8,222 nt of DNA from an uncultured Bacteroidales bacterium (GTDB lineage Bacteria; Bacteroidota; Bacteroidia; Bacteroidales; UBA932). The stretch is taken from positions 1 to 8,222 of the forward strand of contig CAKMNE010000061.1 in assembly GCA_927798505.1 (NCBI GenBank). Reading direction: 5' to 3'. Position numbers and translations under genes: made by a program. This document shows positions 1 to 6,931 of the stretch, in pieces. Below the pieces are notes generated by a model. That model saw nothing but the letters and a program-made list of their open reading frames with translations, did not search any database and had not been told where the DNA came from. Every line of letters begins with the position of its first letter. Position 1 is the stretch's first letter.

Positions 1-811
1 AGCCGAAGGAAGGGTTGTTGTAGTGTGAGCCGATGCGCGGATCCAGGCAGACTCCGTCTATGATGGACTTGGTGTCCAGCCCCTTCATCTCAGCATAGGT
101 GTCCAGCTCGTTGAAATAGCTCACGCGCAGCGCCAGGTAGGTGTTGGCAAAGAGCTTCACGGCCTCGGCCTCGGTGCTTCCCATAAAGAGCACCGGCACA
201 TCCTCCTTCAGCGATCCCTCCTTGATGAGGGCGGCGAAACGGTGAGCAGCGGCCTCGAGCACGGCATCGCCCTGCTCATATCCCACTATTATTCTGCTCG
301 GGTAGAGATTGTCATAGAGAGCCTTGCTCTCGCGAAGGAACTCCGGGGCGAAGATGATCTTCGGGGTGACCACCTTCATGGTGCCGTCGGCCTGACGCTC
401 GCGGTAGGAGAACTTCTCCCTTACCGAAGCGGTGTATCCCACCGGGATGGTGGATTTGATTACCATCACAGCCTCCGGATTGACCTTAAGAACCAGGTCT
501 ATGACCTCCTCCACGTGGGAGGTGTCGAAGAAATTCTTTTTGCTGTCGTAGTTGGTAGGGGCGGCAATGACCACGAAGTCCGCGTCCCTGTAGGCGGCCT
601 CTCCGTCAAGGGTGGCGGTCAGCTGCAAAGGCTTGGTTCTCAGATATTCCTCGATGTAATCGTCCTGGATAGGGGAGACCCTGTTGTTGATTTTCTCCAC
701 CTTCTCTGCAATCACATCCACTGCTGTTACCTTGTGACGCTGCGAAAGCAGTGTCGCGATTGAAAGTCCTACGTAGCCTGTGCCGGCTACAGCAATTTTA
801 AGTTCACTCAT
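1..811 (-). CDS. ugd: UDP-glucose 6-dehydrogenase, 3' end outside the window
   Basis: NAD-dependent oxidation of UDP-glucose to UDP-glucuronate in the cytoplasm, supplying uronic acid precursors for surface polysaccharide. About 270 N-terminal residues are visible. They begin [20 protein letters not shown], the Rossmann GxGxxG dinucleotide loop (residues 10-15), followed by the family blocks [45 protein letters not shown] and [20 protein letters not shown]. The C-terminal third, including the GGxCLPKD block with the catalytic cysteine, lies beyond position 1, so activity cannot be judged here. These blocks resemble the short single-chain Ugd type of enterobacteria and Bacteroides rather than UDP-ManNAc dehydrogenase; that is a judgement by eye. 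The ATG overlaps the TGA of the upstream epimerase (ATGA, positions 808-811), which implies co-transcription and translational coupling. Confidence 0.93.
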   Translation of the reverse strand, partial: MSELKIAVAGTGYVGLSIATLLSQRHKVTAVDVIAEKVEKINNRVSPIQDDYIEEYLRTKPLQLTATLDGEAAYRDADFVVIAAPTNYDSKKNFFDTSHVEEVIDLVLKVNPEAVMVIKSTIPVGYTASVREKFSYRERQADGTMKVVTPKIIFAPEFLRESKALYDNLYPSRIIVGYEQGDAVLEAAAHRFAALIKEGSLKEDVPVLFMGSTEAEAVKLFANTYLALRVSYFNELDTYAEMKGLDTKSIIDGVCLDPRIGSHYNNPSFG

Positions 812-1869
812 ATCTTTCCGTAATAATTGGCATACCATTTGGCAAATCTGCGCAGTCCCTCACGAAGACTGGTGTTTGGTCTGAATCCGAAGTCCTCCTC
901 CAGCGGAGTGGTGTCGGCATAGGTCACAGGCACGTCGCCCGGCTGCATAGGCACGAGTTCCTTGTGAGCCTCGAAATCGTAGTCGGCAGGGAGCACGCCT
1001 GCGGCAATCAGCTCTTCCTGGAGTATGGTAACGAAGTCCAGCAGGTTCTCCGGATTGCTGTTTCCTATGTTATAGACCTTGTAAGGCGGAACCGGAAGTC
1101 CGTCCTCGCCCTTGCGGCGCTCAGGAGCGTGCTGCATCACGCGTACCACGCCCTCGACTATATCGTCCACATAGGTGAAGTCCCTCTTGCAGTTGCCGTA
1201 GTTGAAGATCTGTATGGTCTTTCCCTCGCGCAGCTTGTTGGTGAAGCCGAAGTAGGCCATGTCGGGACGGCCCGCAGGGCCATAGACCGTAAAGAAACGC
1301 AGGCCCGTGGAAGGGATGTCGTAAAGCTTGGAGTAGGCATGGGCCATCAGCTCGTTGCTCTTCTTGGTTGCGGCGTAGAGGCTCACCGGGTTGTCCACCT
1401 TGTCGTCGGTGGAGTAAGGCACCTTCTTGTTGGAGCCGTAAACGCTTGAGCTGCTGGCATAGACCAGATGCTCCACTTCGTGGTGGCGGCAGGCCTCCAG
1501 GATGTTGTAGAAGCCTAGCAGGTTGCTCTCAATATAGGCGTCCGGGTTGGTGATGGAGTAGCGCACTCCGGCCTGGGCGGCGAGGTTGACCACAACGGCG
1601 GGGCGGTAGTCGGTGAAAAGCTGCTCGATGAGGGCCTTGTCGGCTATGTTGCCCTTGACAAAGGTCCAGTCCCGTCCGAGGGCTTCGATTTCGGAGAGCC
1701 TTTCGTATTTGATGTTCACATCGTAGTAGTCGGTGATGGAATCGATGCCCACTACCCTGATGTCGTTGATGTCTGCAAAGAGCCTTTTCACGAGATTGGC
1801 TCCGATGAAGCCTGCGGCTCCGGTGACGAGGACTGTCTTGCCCTCAAGTGTAACATTGTATTTCAGCAT
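808..1869 (-). CDS. UDP-glucuronate 4-epimerase (extended SDR, NAD-dependent epimerase)
   Basis: Probably interconverts UDP-glucuronate and UDP-galacturonate, taking the product of the ugd gene that follows it. The 353-residue protein is a complete extended short-chain dehydrogenase. It has GAAGFIG (residues 17-23, NAD binding), SSSVYG (140-145) with the catalytic Ser/Thr position, YAATK (Y165, K169), and [15 protein letters not shown] (191-205). The last block is typical of the uronate epimerase branch (CapI/LspL-like). I start it at the ATG at 1869-1867 ([17 protein letters not shown]) because this gives the normal distance to the Rossmann loop. The frame stays open up to 1947, but the added 26 residues (MGCGAALHPP...) look unlike the family and would overlap the upstream nucleotidyltransferase remnant. 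Substrate assignment rests on motif and context; other UDP-hexose 4-epimerases of this fold are possible. Confidence 0.88.
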   Translation of the reverse strand: MLKYNVTLEGKTVLVTGAAGFIGANLVKRLFADINDIRVVGIDSITDYYDVNIKYERLSEIEALGRDWTFVKGNIADKALIEQLFTDYRPAVVVNLAAQAGVRYSITNPDAYIESNLLGFYNILEACRHHEVEHLVYASSSSVYGSNKKVPYSTDDKVDNPVSLYAATKKSNELMAHAYSKLYDIPSTGLRFFTVYGPAGRPDMAYFGFTNKLREGKTIQIFNYGNCKRDFTYVDDIVEGVVRVMQHAPERRKGEDGLPVPPYKVYNIGNSNPENLLDFVTILQEELIAAGVLPADYDFEAHKELVPMQPGDVPVTYADTTPLEEDFGFRPNTSLREGLRRFAKWYANYYGKI

Positions 1870-1901
1870 AGCTATTCTATAAATCTTGCGCCGTCTTTCT
1901 T

Positions 1902-2168
1902 CTATTTCCTGTTTATGGGGAGGGTGTAATGCTGCTCCGCAGCCCACTCATCGAAGATGGGAGCGAACTTGTGGTTGGTCACGATGATGTGAGCGTCTAT
2001 CTGCGGGATGCGGTCTATGTCATCGAGCAGCCGCCCCAGGATGGTGCTATTGCCTATCCTCACCCCGGAACAGAGTCCGGTGTGGCCATAAAACTTCTTC
2101 GCTCCTCGACTTAACAGCACTGGTGTGCGAAGTGTTGCATTATTTTCCTCTTCAATAACATAGTGCAT
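1902..2168 (-). pseudogene. Remnant of a sugar nucleotidyltransferase (NTP_transferase family)
   Basis: An 88-codon open frame. Its middle, about residues 37-76 (IGNSTILGRLLDDID, then IDAHIIVTNHKFAPIFDEWA), reads like the stretch after the PKPLL loop in sugar-1-phosphate nucleotidyltransferases. The glycine-rich nucleotide loop expected before it (LAAGxGxRLxPLT) is not recognisable; the N-terminal 35 residues look scrambled (LLSRGAKKFYGHTGLCSGVR). The frame then stops about 10 residues after the conserved block, whereas full family members are usually well over 200 residues. It sits between the UpxY-like gene and the epimerase, a normal place for an NDP-sugar-forming enzyme in a polysaccharide operon, which fits a decayed gene. 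It could instead be a short expressed protein with a new role. The family call is by eye only. Confidence 0.5.
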
Positions 2169-2203
2169 AAATTTTGGTTTTGAGAGGAAAAAGCGGGGGA
2201 GTG

Positions 2204-2770
2204 TCAGCTGTCTTTCGCGCCGGACTCCTCTTTCGGTATTGTCTCAAGTAGGTCGGGGCTGATGTAGTCAGTGGCGACCCATAGCAGGGATCCCACGTCA
2301 ATCAGCACCCTCTTGGATTTTTGCATACGCACAACATAGCCTTCAGCTCCCTTGAAAGGCCCGCCCGTGACTCTCACGAAGTCCCCGAGCTTGACGCTCG
2401 GCTTTTCAGTCATCACTATCGGGCACTTGCTCGCGCCGCAGATTCGCATGAAGATTTCCATGTCCCTGTCCCTTACGATAACCGGTTCCCAGGTCTTCGG
2501 GTTACGCATGAAGCCCATGTGGCTGCCGTTCAGATTGAAAGTCCGGTAGTTCCAGAGAGTCTTGTAGTCGGAGTAGATGAAAACCAGATTTGTGACTACA
2601 GGAGGGACGAAACACTTTCCCAGAGATGTCGGGAGCAGAGATGCGAATTTCTCGGCTTTGATATACTTGAGACGGATGGCAAACCAATGCTTCTGAAGTC
2701 CGGCCTCGATAGGGGGCCGGCGCATGCTCATAGGTCTGATAGCTGATGCGTTAGATAGCTTGGTTTCCAT
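2204..2770 (-). CDS. upxY: UpxY-like transcription antiterminator (NusG paralogue) of a polysaccharide operon
   Basis: A NusG-type elongation factor of the kind that opens Bacteroides capsule operons and lets RNA polymerase read through the long locus. The 188-residue product has an N-terminal NGN-like region (HWFAIRLKYIKAEKFASLL, residues 28-46, then FVPPVVTNLVFIYSDY, 54-69). A C-terminal KOW domain follows (LGDFVRVTGGPFKGAEGYVVR, about 128-148, continuing to VLIDV at 155-159). It is the first gene of the leftward operon and is followed by the nucleotidyltransferase remnant, epimerase and ugd; no UpxZ-like gene follows. The start is uncertain. ATG 2770 would lie almost at the predicted transcription start, while Met14 (2731) or Met16 (2725) would leave a normal leader and lose only residues before the NGN domain. 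Confidence 0.85.
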   Translation of the reverse strand: METKLSNASAIRPMSMRRPPIEAGLQKHWFAIRLKYIKAEKFASLLPTSLGKCFVPPVVTNLVFIYSDYKTLWNYRTFNLNGSHMGFMRNPKTWEPVIVRDRDMEIFMRICGASKCPIVMTEKPSVKLGDFVRVTGGPFKGAEGYVVRMQKSKRVLIDVGSLLWVATDYISPDLLETIPKEESGAKDS

Positions 2771-2775
2771 CGCTA

Positions 2776-2783
2776 CAAATATA
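2776..2783 (-). promoter_or_regulatory. Candidate -7 element of the polysaccharide operon promoter
   Basis: On the minus strand this reads TATATTTG, a full match to the Bacteroidetes -7 consensus TAnnTTTG, within an AT-rich stretch. I see no TTTG at the expected 19-21 bp upstream, so the -33 half is weak or absent and an activator may be needed. Transcription would begin about at the annotated upxY ATG. Confidence 0.45.
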
Positions 2784-2898
2784 GCAATAATATACGAATA
2801 AATGTCCTATTGAACCCAAATGAACCATGATAAAATCCTCTGCTGAAACCTTTTGGCATTCCACCCTCCCGAAATTCTCAAAACATTCACGAATTTGC

Positions 2899-2931
2899 TT
2901 TGGTTTTCATGAAAAAAAGAACGTAAGTTTG
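2899..2931 (+). promoter_or_regulatory. Promoter of the AraC-type regulator gene
   Basis: TTTG at 2899-2902 (-33 element) and TAAGTTTG at 2924-2931 (-7 element, full TAnnTTTG match) are separated by 21 bp, as expected for the Bacteroidetes primary sigma factor. This puts the transcription start about 25 nt before the ATG at 2961. Confidence 0.65.
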
Positions 2932-2960
2932 CACTTAGAAACAATAAATGCTTTGGCCCT

Positions 2961-3923
2961 ATGTTATTGGCATATACGATTTATCTTGTCAGGGCCGTTG
3001 TTTCGGCAATGGTCGCTGTGTTCCTGCTCTTTGTCCGCAGACGCGTCTATGTCCAGACAAAATACAGGTATGCTCATGTAGGAGTTGCAGTCGCTGCCAT
3101 ATTGGATTGCCTTATGGATATATGGGGCTGCTGGCTCATTGCTAACGGATTCAATCATTTGGATTTTCACTGGTTCTGGGCGGCCGTTTACTATGTGGAG
3201 TGGACCGTACTTGGTTTCTGCGCCCTGAAGTTGCTTGAAAGCAAACACGGGTTTTTCTGGTTCCCTCCACTGATGATCTGGTATGTCATCAAAGACAGCA
3301 TCGCGTACCGCCAGAGAATCGACGATGTCTTCACCGGAACCCGTAGCGAGAGTCTCCATGACCTGTCCAGGCAAACGCCGTTCCTTCTTGTGTGGTATAT
3401 CTCACTGACTATTGTGGATTTGTGCATCACCCGAAGCGTTACCGCCGATCTCGTTGTGGTTTGTTTGTCAACGGTGGTAGTGGTTTGGTTCACCCTGCTG
3501 ATTTTCAATCTTCAGCCTGATGTGCTCGCAGGAGGCAGAGTCATGAACCCGGATGTGATGGAGCGTGCCAGTTCATCGGAACTCGGAGGGATTGAGGTAA
3601 AGGTTCGCGAGTGGGAAAACCGTCCGGACCGACCATATTGTAAAGAGGATGTATCCTTGTACAACGTGGCTGAGCAGATGCGGGTCAGCTCCCGTGTCCT
3701 ATCGTCCTACATAAACTCCGTGAAGATGATGAACTTCAACACCTGGATCAACGGCTTGCGCGTGGAGCAGATCAAGCGGCTTCTTAATGACGACCCTGAC
3801 ATTGATTATTATGACCTTATGGTGGCGAGCGGCTTCCAGAGCCGGGCATCCCTGAGCCGCGCAATCAAAAGCTGCACGGGCAGGACCCTGTCCGACCTGC
3901 GAAGGATTCTGGCCAAGGGGTAG
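2961..3923 (+). CDS. Membrane-anchored AraC-family transcriptional regulator
   Basis: A 320-residue protein with a hydrophobic N-terminal half and a cytoplasmic DNA-binding C-terminus. I count about six membrane segments (roughly residues 2-25, 38-61, 71-92, 97-111, 139-157 and 161-183). After a polar linker (184-225) comes an AraC/XylS domain with two helix-turn-helix units. The first lies near 231-254 (VSLYNVAEQMRVSSRVLSSYIN); the second near 282-305 contains the family-typical GFQSRASLSRAIKSCTG. WINGLRVEQIKRLL (262-275) is the linking helix. This layout is seen in Bacteroidetes regulators that sense signals at the membrane. It diverges from the polysaccharide operon with 190 bp between starts, so control of that operon, of itself, or both is plausible but inferred. 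The ATG at 2961 is the only start in frame after the stop at 2910, and a good promoter lies just upstream. Confidence 0.85.
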   Translation: MLLAYTIYLVRAVVSAMVAVFLLFVRRRVYVQTKYRYAHVGVAVAAILDCLMDIWGCWLIANGFNHLDFHWFWAAVYYVEWTVLGFCALKLLESKHGFFWFPPLMIWYVIKDSIAYRQRIDDVFTGTRSESLHDLSRQTPFLLVWYISLTIVDLCITRSVTADLVVVCLSTVVVVWFTLLIFNLQPDVLAGGRVMNPDVMERASSSELGGIEVKVREWENRPDRPYCKEDVSLYNVAEQMRVSSRVLSSYINSVKMMNFNTWINGLRVEQIKRLLNDDPDIDYYDLMVASGFQSRASLSRAIKSCTGRTLSDLRRILAKG

Positions 3924-3926
3924 AGG

Positions 3927-4991
3927 CTATTTGATTCTGTATGGCTGCTCGTCGTAGAGCGTGTAGCGTTTGGCCTTGCGGATGAATTTCTGCTCTTCGG
4001 CCTTGATATGCTCCTGGACTATGTCGAAGGTGATTCCGCCCCGCAGATATTCCGAAATCACGGGGTCCGCCACCTTCACATGAAGTTGCGGGAGCATTTC
4101 GAATTGCGAATAGCGCTCCGCGAACCAGCGCATCATTTCCAGCGTATGCAGCAAATTATGGTACTGCACGCCCGGCCGCAGGATGATCTGGTACCCGAGG
4201 CACCGCTCGCCCGCGTAGCGTCCGGCCGAAGGGGTGAAGCTGCAGGGGCGCATGATGACGCCTTCCGGATGCGGCGGAAGCGGGGTAGAGTCGGGCTTGA
4301 GCCATGGTGCGCCGAGGTATTCGTAGGGACGCGAAGTGCCGATGCCCGGGGTGAGGGTGGTGTTGTTCCATAGGCCGCCTCCGCTGTACATGGCGCAGGA
4401 GAACATTCCCGGCAGGTCGGAGGAAGGGGCTATAGTCCAAGGCATTATGTCCGCGTGCGAGCGTACCGCCCGCGCGGATATGACGTGCAGGGGGAATTTG
4501 GCGTCGATCTCGCCTACATAGAAGTTGCACAGCTCGCCGAGCGTCAGGCCATGGCGATGCGCAACCTTGGGCGTCCACAGGTCCGCCTCGATGGCGGGCA
4601 TGGTGCCTTCGACTATGCGGCCCAGCGGGTTGAAGTGGTCTATGATATAGATTGCCGGCCCGTCTTCCATCCTCGCGCGGGTGGAGAGCAGGCGCATGAC
4701 GTCGCGCGTGAAGTTGAAATAGCGCACGCCCGTGTCCTGGATTTCCACGACGACGGCGTCCAGCTCCTGAAGATCCTCCTGGCTGAATTCGATATGGTTG
4801 GTGCCCGGCGTGAGCTCGGTTTCGCGCGGGGTGAAGAGCTTGGCGAGACGGCCCCTCTGCCGGAAGTGCTCCCAGAGGTAGCGCTCGCTGCCGGTGTCGA
4901 AGCAGTTCTGCGTGCAGAAGCAGCCCACACGGCCCTGGAGCAGGCTTTTGTCAAGCTGCTCCGTAATCGGGGTAGTGCGGAAACTGAACAT
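3927..4991 (-). CDS. DUF1343 / NamZ-like protein (exo-beta-N-acetylmuramidase family)
   Basis: Resembles the DUF1343 family, whose characterised member NamZ releases terminal MurNAc from peptidoglycan fragments. Conserved blocks are RVGCFCTQNCFD (residues 21-32, aligning to the RVGLITNQTG strand), DAVVVEIQDTGVRYFNFTRDV (78-98), DHFNPLGRIVEG (118-129) and HGLTLGELCNFY (147-158). Also visible is GIGTSRPYEYLGAPWL, matching the G-GTxxPFexxGaPw block. At 354 residues it is short for the family. It has no signal peptide or lipobox, unlike many relatives. Where members usually have an FGPEHG loop it has LFTPRETELTPG (52-63). Activity is therefore uncertain. It follows glmM in the same direction after 60 bp and in the same frame, which suggests co-transcription and a link to cell-wall amino sugars. 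Its stop is 3 bp from the stop of the convergent regulator gene. Confidence 0.8.
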   Translation of the reverse strand: MFSFRTTPITEQLDKSLLQGRVGCFCTQNCFDTGSERYLWEHFRQRGRLAKLFTPRETELTPGTNHIEFSQEDLQELDAVVVEIQDTGVRYFNFTRDVMRLLSTRARMEDGPAIYIIDHFNPLGRIVEGTMPAIEADLWTPKVAHRHGLTLGELCNFYVGEIDAKFPLHVISARAVRSHADIMPWTIAPSSDLPGMFSCAMYSGGGLWNNTTLTPGIGTSRPYEYLGAPWLKPDSTPLPPHPEGVIMRPCSFTPSAGRYAGERCLGYQIILRPGVQYHNLLHTLEMMRWFAERYSQFEMLPQLHVKVADPVISEYLRGGITFDIVQEHIKAEEQKFIRKAKRYTLYDEQPYRIK

Positions 4992-5051
4992 GGTGCTTCT
5001 GGCTGTGCTGTTGGCTTTGCGGCTGGCTTTGGTTTTGCTGTTGCGGGCGGC
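4992..5051 (-). other. In-frame open linker between glmM and the NamZ-like gene
   Basis: The glmM stop (TAG, 5054-5052) is followed by exactly 20 sense codons in the same frame, then the ATG of the next gene at 4991. The codons would encode a low-complexity stretch rich in Ala, Ser, Lys, Thr, Asn and Arg (AARNSKTKAS...). The plus strand shows short iterations of TGGCTTTG and TTGCTGTTGC. There is no obvious ribosome binding site, though these are weak in Bacteroidetes anyway. Confidence 0.6.
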
Positions 5052-6617
5052 CTAGCTGTTTTGGCCCATTATCTTATATGCGAGGGCGACCACTTCGTTG
5101 CCGAGGGCCACCGCCTGCTCCTCGGTCGGCGCTTCGCTATATACCCGGATAATCGGCTCCGTGTTGGACTTGCGCAGGTGCACCCACTGACGGCTGGCCT
5201 CGAAGTCGATCTTGACTCCGTCTATCGTGTTGATCTTTTCGGAGGCGAAGTGGCGCTTCATCTCTTCGAGTATGCGGTCGATGGTTGACGCGTCGGAGAG
5301 GTCGATGCGGTTCTTGGCGATATGGTACTGCGGCAGAGTCGCCTTGTACGCGGAGGCTTTCAACCCCTTATGCGCCAGCTGGCTGAGGAAAAGGGCGACT
5401 CCTACCATGGCGTCGCGGCCGCAGTGCGAGGCCGGGTAGATGACGCCTCCGTTGCCCTCGCCGCCGATGAGCGCGCCCACCTCATGCATCTTGGTCGTGA
5501 CATTGACCTCCCCCACTGCGGCCGCGAAGTACTGGCCACCATGAGCCTCCGTCACATCGCGAAGAGCCCTGCTTGAGCTGAGGTTGGACACCGTATTGCG
5601 CGGGCTAACTCCCTGTTTCTCAGCTCGTTCGAGCAGGTAGTCCGCCACTGCCACAAGAGTATACTCCTCGACGAACGGCTCGCCGTTTTCGCATATGAAA
5701 GCCAGCCTGTCCACGTCCGGATCGACGCTGATTCCAAGGTCCGCGCCTGTGCGCACGACGGTTTCGCTGAGCTCCACGAGGTTCTTCGGCAGCGGCTCCG
5801 GGTTATGCGCAAAGTCGCCGGTCGGCTCGCCGTTGATCGTGATGCATTCCACCCCGAGGCGCTCCAGCAGGCGCGGCATTATGATTCCTCCCACGCTGTT
5901 GATGGAGTCGAGCACCACCTTGAATCCGGCCTTGCGAACGGCCTGGGCGTCCACCGCCTCAAGCGCGAGGACTGAGTCTATATGTTCATCCGTGAAGTCG
6001 TGTTCGGTGATTTTGCCGAGCGTGTCCACCGGCGCGAAGTCGAAATCGCTTCTCTCGGCGAGCTCGAGTATGGCCTGGCCCTCCGCAGCGGTGAGGAATT
6101 CGCCCTCTGAATTAAGCAGTTTGAGGGCGTTCCACTGACGTGGATTATGTGACGCCGTTATGATGATGCCGCCATCGGCTCCCGCCATCTTCACCGCCAG
6201 TTCGGTCGTCGGCGTGGACGCAAACCCGCACTTCACCACATCGATTCCGCAACTCACAATCGTTCCGCATACCAGCTGCTCCACCATCTCCCCGCTAAGT
6301 CGCGCATCTCTTCCCACCACGAGTTTGTAGCGGCGGGGTGTGGCCTCGGTTGCCTGGCAGTCTGTCTTGCTGCCTGCCTGGCTTGCTGCCGGTTGTGCTG
6401 CAGGGGTTGCTGCAGGGTTTGTGGCTGGGGTTGCCTGGCAGTGTTGTGCTGCGGTGCCTGCCTGGGTTGCTGCAGGGTGTGCTGCGGTGCCAAGCCTTTC
6501 AGGTAGTGTGGCACAGTATGCGTATGTGAATTTCACAATATCAATCGGGGTCAGTCCCTCTCCTGCCGGCCCGCCAATAGTCCCGCGGATTCCGGAAATC
6601 GATTTGATAAGAGTCAT
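5052..6617 (-). CDS. glmM: Phosphoglucosamine mutase (GlmM) with a low-complexity insert
   Basis: Converts glucosamine-6-phosphate to glucosamine-1-phosphate on the way to UDP-GlcNAc, for peptidoglycan and lipid A. All alpha-D-phosphohexomutase landmarks are present: SGIRGT (residues 8-13), the phosphoserine loop TASHNP (S156), the metal-binding loop DPDVDRL (299-305), the sugar-binding GEGNGG (386-391) and the phosphate-binding RKSNTEPIIR (482-491). The N-terminus MTLIKSISGIRGTIGGPAGE is the form typical of Bacteroidales proteins annotated GlmM; phosphomannomutase activity cannot be excluded by eye. At 521 residues it is about 55-60 longer than usual. The excess is an Ala/Thr/Gln/Pro-rich insert at about 43-96, between the first helix (FTYAYCATL) and the strand KLVVGRD, on a surface-exposed connection. 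The ATG at 6617 is set by the conserved N-terminus. It heads the unit with the NamZ-like gene. Confidence 0.92.
   Translation of the reverse strand: MTLIKSISGIRGTIGGPAGEGLTPIDIVKFTYAYCATLPERLGTAAHPAATQAGTAAQHCQATPATNPAATPAAQPAASQAGSKTDCQATEATPRRYKLVVGRDARLSGEMVEQLVCGTIVSCGIDVVKCGFASTPTTELAVKMAGADGGIIITASHNPRQWNALKLLNSEGEFLTAAEGQAILELAERSDFDFAPVDTLGKITEHDFTDEHIDSVLALEAVDAQAVRKAGFKVVLDSINSVGGIIMPRLLERLGVECITINGEPTGDFAHNPEPLPKNLVELSETVVRTGADLGISVDPDVDRLAFICENGEPFVEEYTLVAVADYLLERAEKQGVSPRNTVSNLSSSRALRDVTEAHGGQYFAAAVGEVNVTTKMHEVGALIGGEGNGGVIYPASHCGRDAMVGVALFLSQLAHKGLKASAYKATLPQYHIAKNRIDLSDASTIDRILEEMKRHFASEKINTIDGVKIDFEASRQWVHLRKSNTEPIIRVYSEAPTEEQAVALGNEVVALAYKIMGQNS
6348..6491 (-). repeat. In-frame iterated DNA encoding the GlmM insert
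   Basis: Exact direct repeats on the plus strand: GGTTGCCTGGCAGT at 6348-6361 and 6429-6442 (offset 81), GGGTTGCTGCAGGGT at 6404-6418 and 6464-6478 (offset 60), and TGTGCTGCGGTGCC at 6445-6458 and 6478-6491 (offset 33). All offsets are multiples of three. In protein, PAATQAG...CQATPAT (48-66) recurs as PAASQAG...CQATEAT (76-93). This fits expansion by slippage or unequal recombination under selection to keep frame. Confidence 0.85.
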
Positions 6618-6642
6618 ATCTGAATAGTAGTTTATTGTTAAT

Positions 6643-6650
6643 CAACCTTA
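6643..6650 (-). promoter_or_regulatory. Weak candidate -7 element for glmM
   Basis: On the minus strand this reads TAAGGTTG, one mismatch from TAnnTTTG, 26 bp before the glmM start. I see no clear TTTG at the -33 position. It is the best candidate in the 100 bp upstream but not strong. Confidence 0.3.
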
Positions 6651-6709
6651 TAGTCTCACCCTAGTGGTCTCTTCTATTAGCCTCCCACTTACAGTCTCAA
6701 CCTTGTGGT
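6647..6709. repeat. 22-bp direct repeat pair, 41 bp apart, upstream of glmM
   Basis: Positions 6647-6668 and 6688-6709 match at 19 of 22 bases (core CTTAnAGTCTCAnCCTnGTGGT). The first copy overlaps the candidate glmM -7 element. An offset of about four helical turns would put both copies on one face of the DNA, which could suit a regulator. They may also simply belong to the repeat-rich region that follows. Confidence 0.55.
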
Positions 6710-6760
6710 TACCCCTTGCCCCAGGGGCCATCCACCCCGCAAATTTACAAAAAATCCCTC

Positions 6761-6811
6761 ACATCTCCCCACATCCTCCCACATCTCCCTACATCCTCCC
6801 CACATCTCCAC
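6761..6811. repeat. 10-bp tandem repeat, five units, pyrimidine-rich
   Basis: ACATCTCCCC, ACATCCTCCC, ACATCTCCCT and ACATCCTCCC run head to tail, followed after one extra C by ACATCTCCA. The alternation of CTC and CCT also gives a 20-bp period. Open frames across this tract on both strands have no recognisable protein features. Confidence 0.85.
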
Positions 6812-6828
6812 CTCTGTGACACATCCTG

Positions 6829-6931
6829 GTGTCCTCCGTTGCCCTTCCCAATGGTCTGTTTGCCACTTCCCGGCCCTCTGTTGCCCTTGCCGGTGTCCTC
6901 CATGACCCTTGCCGGCCCTCTATGACCCATC
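6829..6931. repeat. Degenerate array of ~20-bp units
   Basis: Variants of TTGCCCTTGCCGG and TGACCCTTGCCGG alternate with GTCCTCC or CCCTCT. They start near 6838, 6860, 6880 and 6903 and run without a break into the left arm of the first 93-bp unit (TGACCCATCC). The array looks like worn copies of that arm. Confidence 0.55.

Noticed and set aside
964..1449. 161-codon plus-strand frame
   Set aside because: Shadow of the epimerase gene, whose catalytic motifs are all on the minus strand.
1870..1947. N-terminal extension of the epimerase to 379 residues
   Set aside because: The added 26 residues have no family resemblance, overlap the nucleotidyltransferase remnant in another frame, and the internal ATG at 1869 gives the normal SDR N-terminus.
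2771..2960. Invertible capsule promoter
   Set aside because: I find no inverted repeats flanking the promoters in this gap and no adjacent recombinase.
4455..5288. 277-codon open frame on the plus strand
   Set aside because: It lies antisense to the clearly coding NamZ-like gene and to glmM; its length reflects GC-rich codons on the other strand.
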